The position numbers and the translations under genes are program-made. DNA of 64,000 nt from Parus major. Lineage: Eukaryota > Chordata > Aves > Passeriformes > Paridae. The DNA lies in contig NC_031771.1 in assembly GCF_001522545.3 (NCBI RefSeq), forward strand, positions 25,732,847 to 25,796,846, given 5' to 3'. The notes under the pieces were generated by a model. It made no database searches, was not told the DNA's origin, and saw nothing but the letters and a program-made list of their open reading frames with translations. Positions 24,665 to 39,350 of the stretch are shown here, piece by piece; position 1 is the stretch's first letter; the number at the start of each line of letters is the position of its first letter.

Positions 24665-27065
24665 GAGGAGAGAGAATGTATAAATCCTTGAAAAGGGCTT
24701 TGCCATTCTGAGAATGTCCTGGTGACCTGCCTGTTAAAACAAAGTTTTACAGTCTGCTCTGCTGTGAACTGAAGAAACATTGAAAACTGCTGTCTGTTAT
24801 GATTTGATGATCTCAAGATATGAAGTAGAGCATCCCAATTCATGAAGGGTATTACTAAGAATTGATTATGTTCTAAAGCTTTTTAATATGCATGCCGCAC
24901 CACACCCATTTTAGGACAGAATTTCAGGCTATCCAAGCAATGTGCACTGAAATATAATATTTTTTCTTATATTCCTATAATTATGAATCATATGACTTGT
25001 ATGAATACTGTGATCCATAAAATACATAAAATTCATATCAATCATATGAGACAGAAAATATTAGATAAAATATAACATTTTTGTATCTGATTCAAAGTTT
25101 TTAAGCAGTTCTTCTACCATTTCATTATTTCCTTACCTGTCTCAGTTTTCAGAAATGAGAAAGCAGAAGTTTTTTTTTCTCTTCTCTCTCCCTCTGTTTT
25201 ACCTCCTTACCTTCTAGGATACACAATGCAAGCATGTATTTGTTTTTACCTGGTCCCTGGTGTTGCCCGCTTTTAAGAAGCGGTGTATTTGATGCAAAAG
25301 CAAAATATTTGCTCTTCCAAGAATGTTACATAAGGCAAGACTGTGCTTGGCAGTAATGGTTTGTCAGTGCCTACAAAGAGATCCCAGTGTCAGTGCTCTC
25401 TGGAGATAAGGATGTATTATTTCCTATCTGGCAATACTGAACTGATGATACTGTGTGATTGATATGACTCTCCTGGGCCACAACTACAGGAAGCTCTCTG
25501 TTCAATTATCACCATGCTGCTTTTATTTAATTACAGCTTTTAAAAATAATATTAAAAAGGATGATTCAAAATTGGAACTTTCTAAATTATTCAAATTTTT
25601 GTTTTTTCATAGTCTTCTTTTGCACTCTAATCTAAGGGGTGTCTTTGTAGGTTTGGTTTTATGTGGGTTTTTGGTTTTCCCAAATTATTTGGGAAGCTAA
25701 AAGCACTTAGGTTCTGGACATTTTCCATAGCTTGGTGGTAAGGTTTCAGATTCAGATTTTTTTACATATGTTTGATCAGGGAATTGTTCTATGTTCTGAA
25801 TGCCTTCTCTCTAAAACTTGAACATTAACTGCATATCATAGAGAAATTTTTTGTAGCCTACAAAAGAACAGACCTTTGTGATTTTCTTTACTGCCTCTAT
25901 CGTAGTAACAAAGATTCATTTAGTGAGTTCTTGCAGGACTTTGAAGCTGAAACACTGAATAAATTTGGATAATATGGCACCACTATAATATTTTATTAAG
26001 CATATATTTGAAAACATGCACTAGCCATATCAGAAATGGGATTGTCCCTCATGTGACTGTTCTTCATTTGCTCTGGTTTCAGTCTCTTGTACTAATTTTC
26101 AATTTCAGGCTTGTGGTTCTAGATAAAAGATGATATTTAGATGGAAGCATGCTGGAATCTTTAAAACAAATGTGCTGAGAGGTTTTTTCCCTCCCCCAAT
26201 GCCCTCTTCATTATGATCACTTGAAGCTCCTCCACAGGTGCTTATGGCATACTCCTTTCCCACATCTACTGGAAAGAATGATTTATAGATAGGCTGTGGG
26301 TTACCTTTAGGACTTTAGTTTGGACTCTGGGTAGGGGCAATTTCTCTTTTAAGTATATTTTTTCTGTTCCTCTTTTCTGTTCCCTCTGATGGATTATTTC
26401 ATGTGTAGTAAAAGGAAATCAAAATACCAGGCTGATAAACTTGCAAACCTCAAACATGAGGTTGCAAAATTTAGACGACACCTATTTTGTTATGTGTATG
26501 ACAATAGTTTTTAAGCTGTGCTGCAAATTAAAGAATAAAATCCCAGGGAGAAAATAATTGTTTAAGCTAAAAGCCAGTCTGGTCAAGAACATAATTATAG
26601 GCTCCACTTGAAAAATTACCCTGATAAATGGTACAGAAAAACAAAAATAGAGAGAATGTATTTAACAAATTAAACTTGGAACCTTATTTTTATGACCAGA
26701 TGCAATGGATATATAAAGCAGACAGGAGGAAAGTTAGTATTAATTACAAATTATGGAGAAATCTCCTTTCTTTAGGGCCCTCACTTGCAATTTTTTTGAG
26801 TAACAAGAAAATATATTAAAAATAGCATGGTTTAGTGAGGTAGAATTTTATGAACGGTATTTTACTACAGGAAACATTTTAGAGATGATCTGGAAGACAG
26901 AGGGATTGTCCTGTTACCATTTCACTTGGAAACTGGCTAATTTTTAGGACAAATGTCTTTGTTGTAATTGAGGGGGAAAATGATGCTAAAAGTCTCTTAT
27001 GAAATTTCTGGTTACATCTGTGGAGGAACTTGACATAATCATCCCTGAAATTCAGGAGCATGAAA

Positions 27066-27105
27066 TGTGAAGGAATCTCTGGGGTCATCTAGTCTAGCAT
27101 ATACT
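27066..27105 (-). mobile_element. Possible short CR1-like remnant
   Basis: GGAATCTCTGGGGTCATCTA resembles the reverse complement of a CR1 3' end, but only about 40 bases match, with no recognisable continuation. Confidence 0.25.
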
Positions 27106-28163
27106 GAAACTATGTTATATTTGCAATATAAAAACAGTGTCTTCCCATACGCCCTTAGTTTTTGGCTGTTTTGTTCATGCTCTCCTGATGGGAAAGCTGT
27201 TTAGGAACCTCTTTTAAACTATGAGTTCTTGGTCAAAAATTATGTTTATTAATTTTTTTTGGTCTTGATTTATATACCTTTTAAACTTTTGCAGTCTTTC
27301 TTTCAGCAAATTGAAAGCTTTCAGAGTTTTGCCTGTTTGGTTATAAGCCACAGAAAAATGACAGTCTCCTTATTTTGAGTTAATTTGTGTAGTCTGGAGG
27401 AATTTCTGTCAGACAGGTTAGCAGGATGTCTGTAAAATCAATTTGGAATGCTAAGCACTGTGTAAATGAACAGACACCCTTTTCATACTTGCATTTTTCT
27501 GTATGTGTGCAGCCTTGTTACATGTCAAATATAAATTTAATATGAATTACTTCAGTGTTGACAGAAAGGTGTGGGTTTCTCTTTCTCCCTTGCATGTGTT
27601 TAGCTTGTTTAACAAGATGCTGTTATGATGCATTTCTTGTCTGAAAAGTGAGTTTTGTAATCAGTTTTTTGGCAGTGTAGCCAGCTTTAGAATTCAGTGT
27701 AATACCACTTTTTTCTACTTCTGTGTTTTATTTTTTTTCCCCAGCGGTTACTTTTTAGCCAGAACAGTTTCTTAATTGCTTCAGACTTATTCAGTGTGTT
27801 ATGCACGATTGTTTTTGAGTTGCAGCAGTGAGCAGAAGGCAGCAAGGAAGGCAAATATGGATTGTTTCTGCTGTGGTGTGGGCTCTTAGTGGCTGATGCC
27901 CTCGGTCTTTTCAAGGGCTTCTCACTAAGGTATTGCTGAAAGGCCTGGGAACTCTGACCTTGTTTGTGTGGATGTGTCTCTTGCTGTGACATAAGCTCTC
28001 TTACTGCTACTCCTGCGTATTGGAGAGTTTATTATCTTGTTCTCTTTAAGATGGAGCTTTTTTTCCTTTCCAGTTTTTAAGCTGCCAGATTTCTGTTAGT
28101 AGAGAATGATAATTTTTACTTTTCTACTTTCTCTGCCTTTCCTTTTCTCTAGTGGGACGCTGA

Positions 28164-28262
28164 ATGCTGCTGAAAGGTGAAGAAACTAAGTCTAGATTCT
28201 TGACCAAATGGAAGAGCTGCCAGAGCCAATTTTTCCTTGCTGACCTGTTGACATTGGTTTAA
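28164..28262 (+). other. uORF in candidate leader exon (32 codons)
   Basis: The ATG at 28164 opens a frame that runs through almost the whole candidate exon and stops at TAA (28260-28262), just before the splice donor. If the exon is used, this uORF would lie upstream of the FHIP1A start and could limit its translation. The peptide matches no family I know. Confidence 0.35.
28208..28243 (+). other. uORF with strong start context in candidate leader exon (11 codons)
   Basis: The ATG at 28208 has A at -3 and G at +4, a favourable initiation context, and stops at TGA 28241-28243. It overlaps the longer 28164 uORF in another frame. Its relevance depends on the exon being real. Confidence 0.35.
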
Positions 28263-31200
28263 TTGCAGGTAAGATACGTGTGTGTCTGTGTGTGTGTAAT
28301 ACGTAGTTCAGAGAAGTCTGTTTGCTGAGCCATGAACTTTGCAGTGCTGGGTGTCACAATCAGTTTTTGTGGTATGGACAATGAAAAGTGAGTTTGAGAC
28401 TTCAGTCTTATTTCAGATGCCTGATGGAGTCTCCAGTAGCACTCAGCTACCTTTAGACATGATGGGCTCTGGAGCATCCTGCCAGTGTTTTGTGTTTCAT
28501 TTCTGTTTGTGTTTACACTTGTACAGTGTAACTGTTGTGCACTATTCCTGTGGCAATCACAGAAATTGCTTACATGTGAAAAGAATACACAGCAGTTATC
28601 AAAGGTGCTTTAGCTGTCTTTTAGTGCCCTGTAACCTCTGGAGAACAATAAATATATTGTTATAAATTATATATCTACGTACCCTGTATGTCAAAAGTAG
28701 GTTACAAGTGGCATTTGATGAGAATCCAGCAGCCTGTACACCAGGATTTTCTTGAGTTGCCAAGACTCCTCTTTTTTTTGTTTGTTTGTTTCAGAATATC
28801 TCCACATTATTTGGCTTATGGGATAGGAAGTAATTTAAATGCTTGTCATCTGAAGAATGTATGTTTTCTTTTTTACTCCTGTTTCTAACAGGTACAATGT
28901 AGGATACAAAAAGAGTTGATAGAGGAAACGCTAGTATTCTCTATATGAGCTTAAAAATTGAACAGAAACTTTAGAAAACCTTTTACAACAAAAGCTGAAT
29001 AAGGGGCAGAGGTCCTGGGCTTTGGCTTGTCATTGGATCATCTTACTTTATCTTACTCTGCAGTGGAACTAGTTAGCTGACAGATGAAAACTCAGATAAG
29101 TCTTTCCCCACCCTGATCTACAAGCATGAGTATAATTTGGTTCTTGATGCAGCATTATACATGTGCTTTGTTTTGTTTTATTAGATGAGCTGTTTTACAA
29201 CGTGAAAAGGGCTGAACACTTATGAGTCACCTCCCCAAGAGATGCTTATTCTCAGTTTGGAAAAAGGGCTGATGAAAGAGCATGAAAGGAGGTGTGGTTT
29301 TCATAGCCTGAATGTTTCATAGAAGAGTTGGCATCATTTGGGGAGGAGATGTGGGTGTTAATTGCAATATTGTTATAAGGAAGCTGTGTACAGAAGAGAA
29401 GCCCAAGCTAGCTAGGGAGGGAGCCTGATATGTGGGTGTGAAATGAGACTGGGATTAGTACAGACAAGCTTAAAATCACAGGAAACCTGACAGTATGTTT
29501 GATTTCCCAAGATGTGTTTGTTGTATCAGGTGGAGTATTTATATCAATCAAACAACATTAGAAAGAGAAAGAAATATGAAATGATACTTTATAATACCAC
29601 TAGTTCCTGGTTTTTATATAACCAGATTTTCTTTCAAATTGTTTAGAAAAAGTACAAATAGCTGGTGGATTATAATTAATATTAGTTTTCTGGTAAACTC
29701 TTGTGCCTTCTTTGTTATTTTTGAACCACCAAACACTTGCTTTATGAAAATGAGCACCATCTCTCAGCAGCCTTTCATACAGCATGTGTCTGGTCTTATC
29801 CTTCCCTGCGGTGCTTCCACCTCTTTTTTGTTGCAGTTTGTTGCAATTCTTGATAGTGATGGGAGGCTGTTTAGTCAAGGGGGAAGCAAGGATCTTGTTT
29901 TTCTCATCCTAACCTGTGCTGCTCTGTAAAGGTTAGGGAGGTGTCTGGTTTCTCTGTAATAGCTTGTAAAAGGTTCCAAAGTATCATATCAAAGTATTTT
30001 TAGGAAACTGAGGGGTTGTAGACAGTCTGATGCTTGCCAAATGTTCAGTATGTTACTGTTTCCACTCTCTGAATGAATTGGCAACTCTGACAATGTTACA
30101 AACCTGTTTTATTAAACCCAGATCATGAGAATATTTCAGAGTATCAAGCCTTGTGTAAAAGCTCACATAGCAGGGTGTTTGGAAGGACTACATATTCCCA
30201 AGACTAATGACACCTTTCCCAAAATTTAGAGTGTAAGCTTTTACATGTACTGACCTACAGCTAATCCATGATTCTGTGGCTATATGGAACTAGCTTTGGT
30301 TGCCCAAGTGACTATTTGTCACAATTGCTGTAGGTAAGAGTTCTTGAGATGGTTTGTAACATTAGAATATCCTACACAATAAAGACAGGTGTATTTCCTT
30401 CTCCAGAGAGAAAACTAAAGAACAATTCTTCATTTAAACTAGAGTCTGGTCTTATTCTATAACTTTATTTCTAGCAGTGTAAAGCTTTCAGTTGGCTGTT
30501 TCTTCTTTCCCTGACTTAAAATCTAGTTATGTTCATGGAAAAGCAGTACAGTCACCGATGGCAGGAAGTAACATGAACCAACACAATAATATGGAGTCTT
30601 TCTATAGTTCTCATGTCTTCCTGTTCTCTGTTTGTGTAACTCCTTAGTTTTACTAGTATGTTTGGATTTCTGTTGGTTTAGCTAACAGCAGTAATGAAAG
30701 GAATCCCTAATTCCTTAGCACAAGAGCTTTAGTATCTAGTCTAAGATTGTTAAGTATCTGTGATTACCAAATCTAGTCTCAACTGGTATTAAATCCTTAG
30801 AGTTTTTTATTGGAAAATATTAATGCATCTGGAACAAACGTGTTCCCATATATTTTTGTTTTCAATAAAAATTTTCAAAGTAAGACTTTAATGGATTCAA
30901 GTTGGAATGTCAGAATGACAAAAGATGCAAAGTCAAAAAATTCCATTAGTTTATATGCAGTACCTTAGGATCATGCTTCCTTTCAGCTGTATTCTTCCTG
31001 TGTTGTGGTCTGGGGTTGTTTGATTTTGTGTTAGTGGCTTTTGTTGCTTTTTTTTCCTCCTGATGTCAGTTTGTAGAGTTTTGAGTTTGTTCTCATTATA
31101 AAAATTGTGGAAACTCAGACTTGTGAGGAGGAAAATGTCTTCTTCATTCAGCAGGGAGTTTGATCTTAGGAGCAAGCCAATAAAATCTTGGTTACTGACA

Positions 31201-33858
31201 GTTATCTGAAATTAATATTTTAGAGAAAGATCCCATTTTACTGAGGTAGGTAATTTTTAAACTGCCTTGAATTTCACAAAATGTTAATAGAAAATAGCTA
31301 TTACATAATTTTACTCTTTCATAGGATTCCTTGGTCCAGTTGCAGGCTACTTTTCATGGCCTTCTTGAGGAATCAGTGACGTTCTATAAATAATTTAAGT
31401 GGTTCTGATTTCTAATCTTTCCTCACTATACACTAGCATACAAATTTGCTCTCCCTGTGATGCCGAGGGAGAGGTCTGTAAAGAACACATCTACCTGACA
31501 ATTCACAGAATATAAAGATATATACATGGCTTTCATAATGCATAAGGTGTTTTTTTTCTTTCTCAGCTCAAGATAAACAAGGAAAGAACTTGTGTATGTA
31601 TGACACAATGTGAACTATTCATTGTAAAGGTCCAGGGTATGTCATAAAGAATGTTTTGTCCAACCATCTTGATTTACTTGTCATTGCTTGTGTCTTGAGT
31701 TCAATTAGGTGTGTATTTTGCCCTGAAGAACTAAGCACAGTGCAGGGAAGTTAGAAATGTGTAATGGTAGATAGAGGCCACTGGCATGAGGAAATGGGAA
31801 AGTATGACTGGTTTTCTGATCATAGGGACAAGTGTTTTTCTTAACTTTGGTCTCATGGAAATAACATGGTATGTAGGTATTGTTCCAAAACTGGCTACAC
31901 CTTAGCACTAAATCTGGGTAAATTGTCCTTGGTAGTGGCTCTATAAAACCTAAGGGAATATGTAAGCATTCTGAATAAAGGAGATTTGGTTAATGTGATG
32001 TTAGAAATTCAGAGATTTTATCGTAGACATAAGGGAACCGCAAAAAGCAAACCAGGAAAAAAAGTGATAATGTTTTTCATAGTAAAACTGATTATTATCA
32101 ACATAGCGTTAATGGCCATCATTGTGGTGACAGCTATCTTAGAAGGAGAAAGATTAATACAAAAAAAAATGTACAACAAAATCTTGAAAGATCAAATTCT
32201 CATGTGTTTACATGTTTTCCTGTGCATCATTGTTCTTTAGATCCCAATATTTTCTAAGAAAAAGAGGATTTTCAGGTAAAGCTAGTAGGGATTAGTTAAA
32301 TAATTTTAAAGTATGCATTATTATTTCAAAATATAAACTTGGAATAAACAAAAGAGAAGAAGAGTTAGATTAGGCCTGCAAGAACAGATTGAGTTGGAAG
32401 ACTAAGTGTTCATTAGATTTTGATTTGGTTTTGCAGTGCTAGAATCTGTTTGGTTGAACAGAAACATATCTTACAAACCTCTCTTTAGCTCTTGTTAGAC
32501 AAGCTGCTTGTTCATGAGCCAAGCAATGGAGATGTTCAATGCATTTGTTGTGTATGGAGCAGTGGGGATCACTGAGGATTTTGAAGTTGAGCTGTCCTCG
32601 GAGTAGGAATTGATGGGACAGAAGGGGGCAGGACAACATGTGCATAGTCCAAGTGTATGGCAGTGTCCCTGGCCGTGTGCAGTCTATGGTATTACTTAGT
32701 AGTCTTTCCATTCCATAAATTCAGTGGGTTTTGTCTTTTGCTTTCAAAATTGTTTAAAAAATCATCACTGATTTTGGTAACTCATATGGCCTGTAACAAT
32801 GAGTTCCATAATTTGTCACAAATTATCACTTGCTCAGGAACAGAGATGGGAAGAAGAGCTATGCAGTGGGAGGAGAATACAAGATCCAAGTTCTGGAAGT
32901 CTAAATCATGTATTACATATTAATTTGAATTTTTTTAAGGACTCTGCCTATCGTATGCTTCAGAGCTATGAAAGTGTATTGTCATTTAACTTTCTGGAGT
33001 CACAGGAATTTTTTAAAACTCTGGTTTGCTTCAAATAGAATTGGATTAATGAAAAACTTTTCTGTCACCTACTGCAAGTGTAGTGTTGGACTTTTTGAAG
33101 CAGTGTTTGTGGCCTTTGTTTCATATTAAATTCAATGTTGTGAAATGCACATGGAGTACTTCTGTTGAAAGTCTTTTAAAACAAGGATTTGTACACTGTA
33201 AGTATAACATTATTGAAAAAGAAATTTGGAAAAACCTTTTTGCTATCCAGATTAGATAAAGGAAATTTTCTGGCAGTGCTTGAGATTTAAAGTAAAGAAA
33301 TTGTGTGGGAGTAAAGTAATTGATTCCATTGCAGTATGCATGCTTAAGTTTGAAAAATGCGAGCTAAGCAGAATAATTGTTTTATCCTACTTTGTGGCTC
33401 TGTTAACTAAAATAAACTGTAGCTTATCTTAACCAACAAAAGATTGAAGTGATTTTTAAAATATAGTGCATTCCTGAAGGACATTGCTTCTTGAAACTAG
33501 CATGTAGTTGGCAGTATGATTTATTGTAGTATTCTTTTAATGTCCATTCAATTTGAAAGTTTCCCATTTCTTCCAGTGAAGTGCTACAGTGCATTTTATA
33601 CACAGGCTGTTCTGTTGTAGGCTGTTTCATGTATTCCAAAGGTGTGCAGCTGACTGCTAGTCTCATTTGAAGATTTTTTTGTTTTGCAGCTTGCACAGAA
33701 ACTGCTTTATGGAACATAGGGGATTTTTGCCTCTCTCCTAGTAGGAACATAATATTCAAGAGGAAGGGAAAGTCTCACTGTATTCTAGGTGTGTCACAGA
33801 GTCAGTGTGTGTGACCATATGTGAATGTCTTTGATTGAATCTTTTACTATGGGGAAAT

Positions 33859-33904
33859 CTTTGGTAACTACCCTACCAAAGGGTACTTTGGTAACTACCC
33901 TACC
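33859..33904. repeat. Direct repeat, 19 nt with 27-nt period
   Basis: CTTTGGTAACTACCCTACC occurs at 33859-33877 and exactly again at 33886-33904. Short inverted TTTGG/CCAAA elements lie between. It is probably a recent local slippage duplication. Confidence 0.85.
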
Positions 33905-36900
33905 TCCTCCCTCCAGAAGGAGGCTAATCTGAAATTATATTGAAACTTTGACCAAAAATGTTCTTCTAGATAAAATTCCTGTAACTTGTTGACTTGATTG
34001 GCTCTACGCTGGGGTTTAGTTCACCAACATCAGTATTTTGTTTCAGTGAAGAGCTGTTGGTGTTAGTCACTTTAATCACTATATCAATTAAAATCTGAGT
34101 GCTTTCTGAAGAAGTTTGTGATCCTTCAGATGTAAAAAGGGATACTAGAAACTAACTTGGCCTAAGTACCACTTAATATTGATTTTGTTCAACAGCATTT
34201 TTTTCACATTATAGCTGTTGCTCACACTTAATGGCTACCCTCTTATACTGAAAAGACATGTAACAACATAATTTCAAAAAACCTTACCCCTCAATCCTAT
34301 CTCAGGATGTTGATATTTAATCTGTTTTGCTGATTGCTTTTACCTCGTAATGAGCTTTGCTTGAGTTGAGAGTTTCTCTGTGTTGAAATTACATTGCTGA
34401 TCTGTCAAATGTTTTGGACTCTCAAGTGACCTATGCAAAATATACCTTCTACACACCAGCAGCAGAGTATTACTGTTGTAGGAAGTGCTGGAGAGAGGGA
34501 CCTTCATTTCAGCCTCATGAATATAATTGTTCAGGTACACCCTTGAGCAACCAGTTGGAACTGAAAAGGAGAATCTTTTAAAGAGGCTTTGGTAGTAAAG
34601 TTTTTACACGTGAATTCAGTAACTCTAACATTTAAGTTGCAGTAGAGTCATTAAATATCTAATTACTTACCTTATAATTTAAAAAACAGACTCCTAAAAC
34701 ACTGACTATAATCTCATTCTAGGGGTGATTCAGTGAGTTAGTAGGCTACAATGTGATACTGGGCAAAAAGTGTGTGGACTAATAGTTCACAGCTTTGGAA
34801 ATGTCATACTATATTCAGTGAATGCAGGAGAATATTAAAAAGCTGGAGCCTCATCAATTTCTGAAGGATTATGAATTATGATAACAGATGAGGAGTACTT
34901 GATAACCAAGGAAATCTCTCAGTTCCAAGTCCTAATAAAGGTCACGACACAGGGAAAATCTTTCAAAAACCAAAGTAGTTGAAGTAGAAGTAGTATTTCT
35001 CTTCTGAAAACACCTTAGAAACTTCAGCATAAATTTTTGCTATTTATGAATTGGAAGACAGAAACTTCATTTTGCTGGGATTAAGGAAGTAATGCTAGGC
35101 ATCATTCCAGGAGCAAGTCAGAAAATTATTGTGCCTCAGAGGAACAACTTACTTTTCTGTTCCTCCACTTATTTTAAGGCTTCAACATTATCAGTCTGTT
35201 TTCCTTTTCAAATCTGTGTCAGCTGTAGACCAAAGTTCATTTTAAGATGGAGCTAGTCTATTTACTGGTGCCACAGTAGATGTGTTTTGGAATTGGTTCC
35301 CTCCATGCCAAGGACCTTTGAGGGTGGGATAGAATAGATAAAGAGTTGCTTTCTCCAAGATTATTTTTCTTTTTGGCCAGGTAGGGAGAGGCACAGTCCT
35401 ACTTTTAGCTGCAGAGATACTAAAAGATGCAAGAAGAGATGCAAGATGATCTGCTGGCCTCCAAGGGTCACATTTAGCTTGGAATTGGCTCAATGCAGAG
35501 TTGAAGGTTTAATTTTGGAGAAATGAAACAGGAAAGCAATCTTTGAGAAACTAGAACACTTTCAATTCCAGAGGAAAGGATGTGAAAAGTTTACTCTAGA
35601 AAAATCATGATTTTTATTGATTTATTTACAAAAAGAGATTAATCTCTGGGAATGTGTTCCTTAGTGGTCATATTCAGTGTAGCAAATGAATTTTTGTCCA
35701 GTTCTGCAAGTGTTTAATATAATGTTTCCTTACATCTCCTTTATCAGTTTGTGTCCCTTACCAGTGGCTACTAGGGCACAGAATTTTGCTCTTGCATTAG
35801 TCAGTTCAGAATTAGATGAGACCTGGAGTCTGGTGGTTCTTGTGACATGTTGAACATGTTTGCTGCTACTAAGTTTGAATTATTCTAACATTATTGCAGA
35901 AGAACTAACACAGCATTAATTACTGTCTCTAAGCCTTCAGAATCTGGCTTGCTGACTCTAAATATGCAGTTACGGTAATAAAAATCAGGAAATAATTCTA
36001 GGAGTGGCAGAGCTGATGGGGTCTCTGTCCAGGGTGGGAGCTGCACAGCCTCCCCAGCCTCTGTTCCCAGTATGCAGTGGGCTCACTCCCTTCTGTTTTG
36101 CTCTTCATGGAGCTGCTGCTGAACTGACTTGTTTGTGAACTAAGCAGGAGCTACAGCCTGAATGTGCCAGGGGTGTCGGGCATAAGACAGGACCTCTTTC
36201 TTGTGTGAGCCATGAACTGTTCTGCTGTTTCACCACAGCTGTTGAAGCAATGCTTTTAGTAAAAACCTATCAGGGTTCCTCTAAACCATTTTGTCTTAGA
36301 AGGACACAGCTGAAAACTAAGATGAATTGCTAATCTCTGAGTATTAATATTCATAGCCTAGAAATCTTTGTTGCCTCTTAAAGTTTAAGACCATGCAACT
36401 GCATTCTGTTTTCCTTTCAATGGTGTAAATCTACCTTAATTTCACTGAAAGTCAGCCTAGCATGCAGCTGGAAAGAAAAATTCAGGCTGTTTAATGAGAT
36501 GCAGTTAAAGAAATCCAGTGAGTCAAACTAAGATGAATGAACATGTATGAAGCAACTACAGTCAAAGTGAGTAATATGCTTTATTTTGAGAAATACGAAC
36601 AAGTAGGAGGGTAGGAATAAAGTGCTTGCACAGAGTAAGCCAAGTACCTAGAGCTGGGTATCCAACGATAGTTAATTTGGGATCTGAAGTTACTGTCCCA
36701 TTGCATTGCTTTCCTAAAAGAAATGAGGTAAAACTGGTCTAGCACTTCTGAAAGGCAAGGCAGCAGCTGAGTCAGTATCATGAATGACCCTTCTCAGAAC
36801 TTGTGGCTTTTTCTGAAACACTTCCTGAGTGTGGAGCAGGGAAGAAAACAAAAAATCTCAACCAAACAATAAAAAACCACCTTAAACAAAAAGCAAAACC

Positions 36901-39350
36901 AAACCAAAACCAACAAATCTGGAGCAGAATTGCCTATTCTCTTTTATGGATGCTTTGTTTTTTTTCTATTATTATGGAAATTTTTTTTGTGTTTGCATGA
37001 TTATCTTACAAATATGTACTCCAGAAAAACATCTGAACTGATATAGGGCAGTGTATCTTATATCTGTGTCTTCTAAAATGCAAAGTAAGTGTAGTTGTTG
37101 TAAGTGCAGCTTTTGAAGTATGTGGTGTTCTTTTTGTATTGCCTGGCATGTTACTAATAATAAGAGAATGTTCTGTGTCAGCATGTTACATTTACCATGT
37201 CACTATTAGCTTCCACAGATGTTCTTAAGTGTTCTGAAACAATATGGGCTTTGAATCTAATTGACACAAGCCTAGTCTGGATACTTCTGGAGGATATAGA
37301 TCCCATTCCCCTTCTCCTGACAAGTTAGAGAATTTGTGTTGGGTGATATTTTTTTTATATCTTACCTTTTAAACCTGTATGGTATATCATCTTAGTTGAG
37401 TCTCTTAATAAAATTTGCTGTAGTAGCATACAAAAGCAGTAAGCATCTCATGATGCTTATGATGCTCAGAATAATTGTCTTCAAATTATCTATAGGGGAG
37501 TGGTTGGAACAACTGATCCCTGCAAGTGGGATTCCCACTTAGGTTTGTCAGGTAAATGCACGTCTCTTATGGTTAAATATTTTAGTTGCCACAAGTTGAC
37601 TCTGCATCTTTTCCAGACCCTGACTCCTGCACAGTTATTAGCACGAGGGTGTTCACTGAAAAGGAATCTGTCCCTGGGGCTGTGCTATGTTTGTCTGTGG
37701 AATATAGGTAATTATTTTCTTGCTCATACACTTACATGTATATTCAAAGCACTCTTTAAGCTTCTTGTACTCCTAAGTGTCACTACTTTTAATCTATCAC
37801 CATTCTATTTCCATTCACTTATCACCATTTATCTTCATGATGCATAGCATGGATAGATGACAAAAAGATTGAAAGTGTATCTTGGGTTTATAGAAAGAAG
37901 AAATTAGTTTTTCATTTTGATAATAATACCACTGATTTACTATGCTTATACTAGTATCTCTGTATATTTCAATTTTTATTTTCGTTTCTTGCTTATTTGG
38001 TGAGAATCACTCAGAGCTCATTCTGTCTGTATCTGGTATTCAAGGACTTATGCACTTTTCATTAAACTGCATACATGATTTTGACTTGTGGATGATAGAA
38101 AATGAAAGGTGAAATGAAATGGCTACAGAGGTTTTTAGAGCTGAATAATTCCCCAACCAAGTTATGCAGTTACTTCAAGTGAAAAATTAACAACCTAATG
38201 TGCTTGGCATTTTAATAATGTATAGTAAGCTGGTCCCATATCTGGGGGTTTTGTTAGTTTATTTGCTTTTTATTCTGTGGGGGATTTGTTGGATTTCTTA
38301 TTTAATGTTTTGGCACACAAATAATGAAGGACATTTATGGTGTAAGGTTTATTTGAAGCATATGTAATTGTTCATTTTTTTTTAGTAGAAAGATGTCTGC
38401 ATCTCAAATTGCAGTTTTTTATGTTCAAGTTGTAGATATGCAGGACTTGATATTCTTTTTGGGTATGGCACTTAGAGAGTTTGAACATGGATTTTGAAAT
38501 ACCTGTTCAATAAATCTTCCTCCATATTAAGTATGCAGCAGCTCAACTCCTAACAGCAAGATGCATTGGCTTGGGTGTGTATTGCTCTGTGTGTGCAGGG
38601 TGGTGGTGGGGGCTTTAACACTGCTATACAGTACAGAAGAGGCTGATTAGTGTTTTAATCACTGTAAGTCATATAAGTCTATATTCTGGTTTCCATTTTT
38701 GTTTTTCTTTACTTTTTCCTATCACTTTTTGCCTGGGGGAAAAAAAAAGGTTGGTTTTGTTTTCTGCATTAATTCTGTTTGCTGAGTCTGGATAGGAAGT
38801 TTCTGTCAGAGGACACAGCAATGATACTTCTTCATTGTGGAGGCTGGAGGGAAGGGGAAAAGGACATAGTTCATTGCACTGGGGAGTTGTTTGAATTGTT
38901 GTGGTATGCAAAGTGGGAAAAGACTGTATTCTGTGCAGAGTACTGAGCTTGAGGGACTAATACTAAGCTTTGCTCTACCTCTTCAGTATCCCTGCTGTGT
39001 ATAAAAGCAGTTGCCAGGGTGAGAGGCCACTGACTGAGCTAAGCCTGACAAAGGTTTCTATTCCCATCCTGGCTGAGAAGGACAGGAGAATGTGGAAGTA
39101 GGATTTTTGGGTTTCTAGTAAAAACAGGTCTCAGACCCCAGCTAAAGTTAGAGTGTGTTTGCTCTGGTTGTTTCCTGTGGATTTTGAAGAGTCATTTGAA
39201 CACATGGGATGTTTTTGCAAGTTGTATTTACCCAGATAGTGCAACATCTCAAAAAAAAAAACAAAACCTCAGTATCAGCACTTAACTCTGATTTGTATAA
39301 AGTTACTTGGTTCTTTGACAAAGTGCTCTGCAGGGCTAGGATTTCCATAC

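Larger units (their letters stand above)
28153..28268 (+). other. FHIP1A: Probable internal 5'UTR exon of FHIP1A (116 nt)
   Basis: A long pyrimidine tract (about 28120-28150) ends in TTTTCTCTAG. After 116 nt comes the near-ideal donor TTGCAG|GTAAGATA. This is the best-matched acceptor/donor pair at exon spacing that I saw between the CpG island and the first coding exon. It contains two uORFs: 32 codons at 28164-28262, ending 6 nt before the donor, and 11 codons at 28208-28243 with A at -3 and G at +4. Both stop codons lie inside the exon, which fits an untranslated leader. It could also be a decoy splice pair. Confidence 0.5.

Noticed and set aside
27687..27992. 101-codon minus-strand frame, and an exon-like acceptor at 27745
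   Set aside because: The peptide is low-complexity and unrecognised; the only nearby donor (after 27929) is weak, so I did not list it as an exon.
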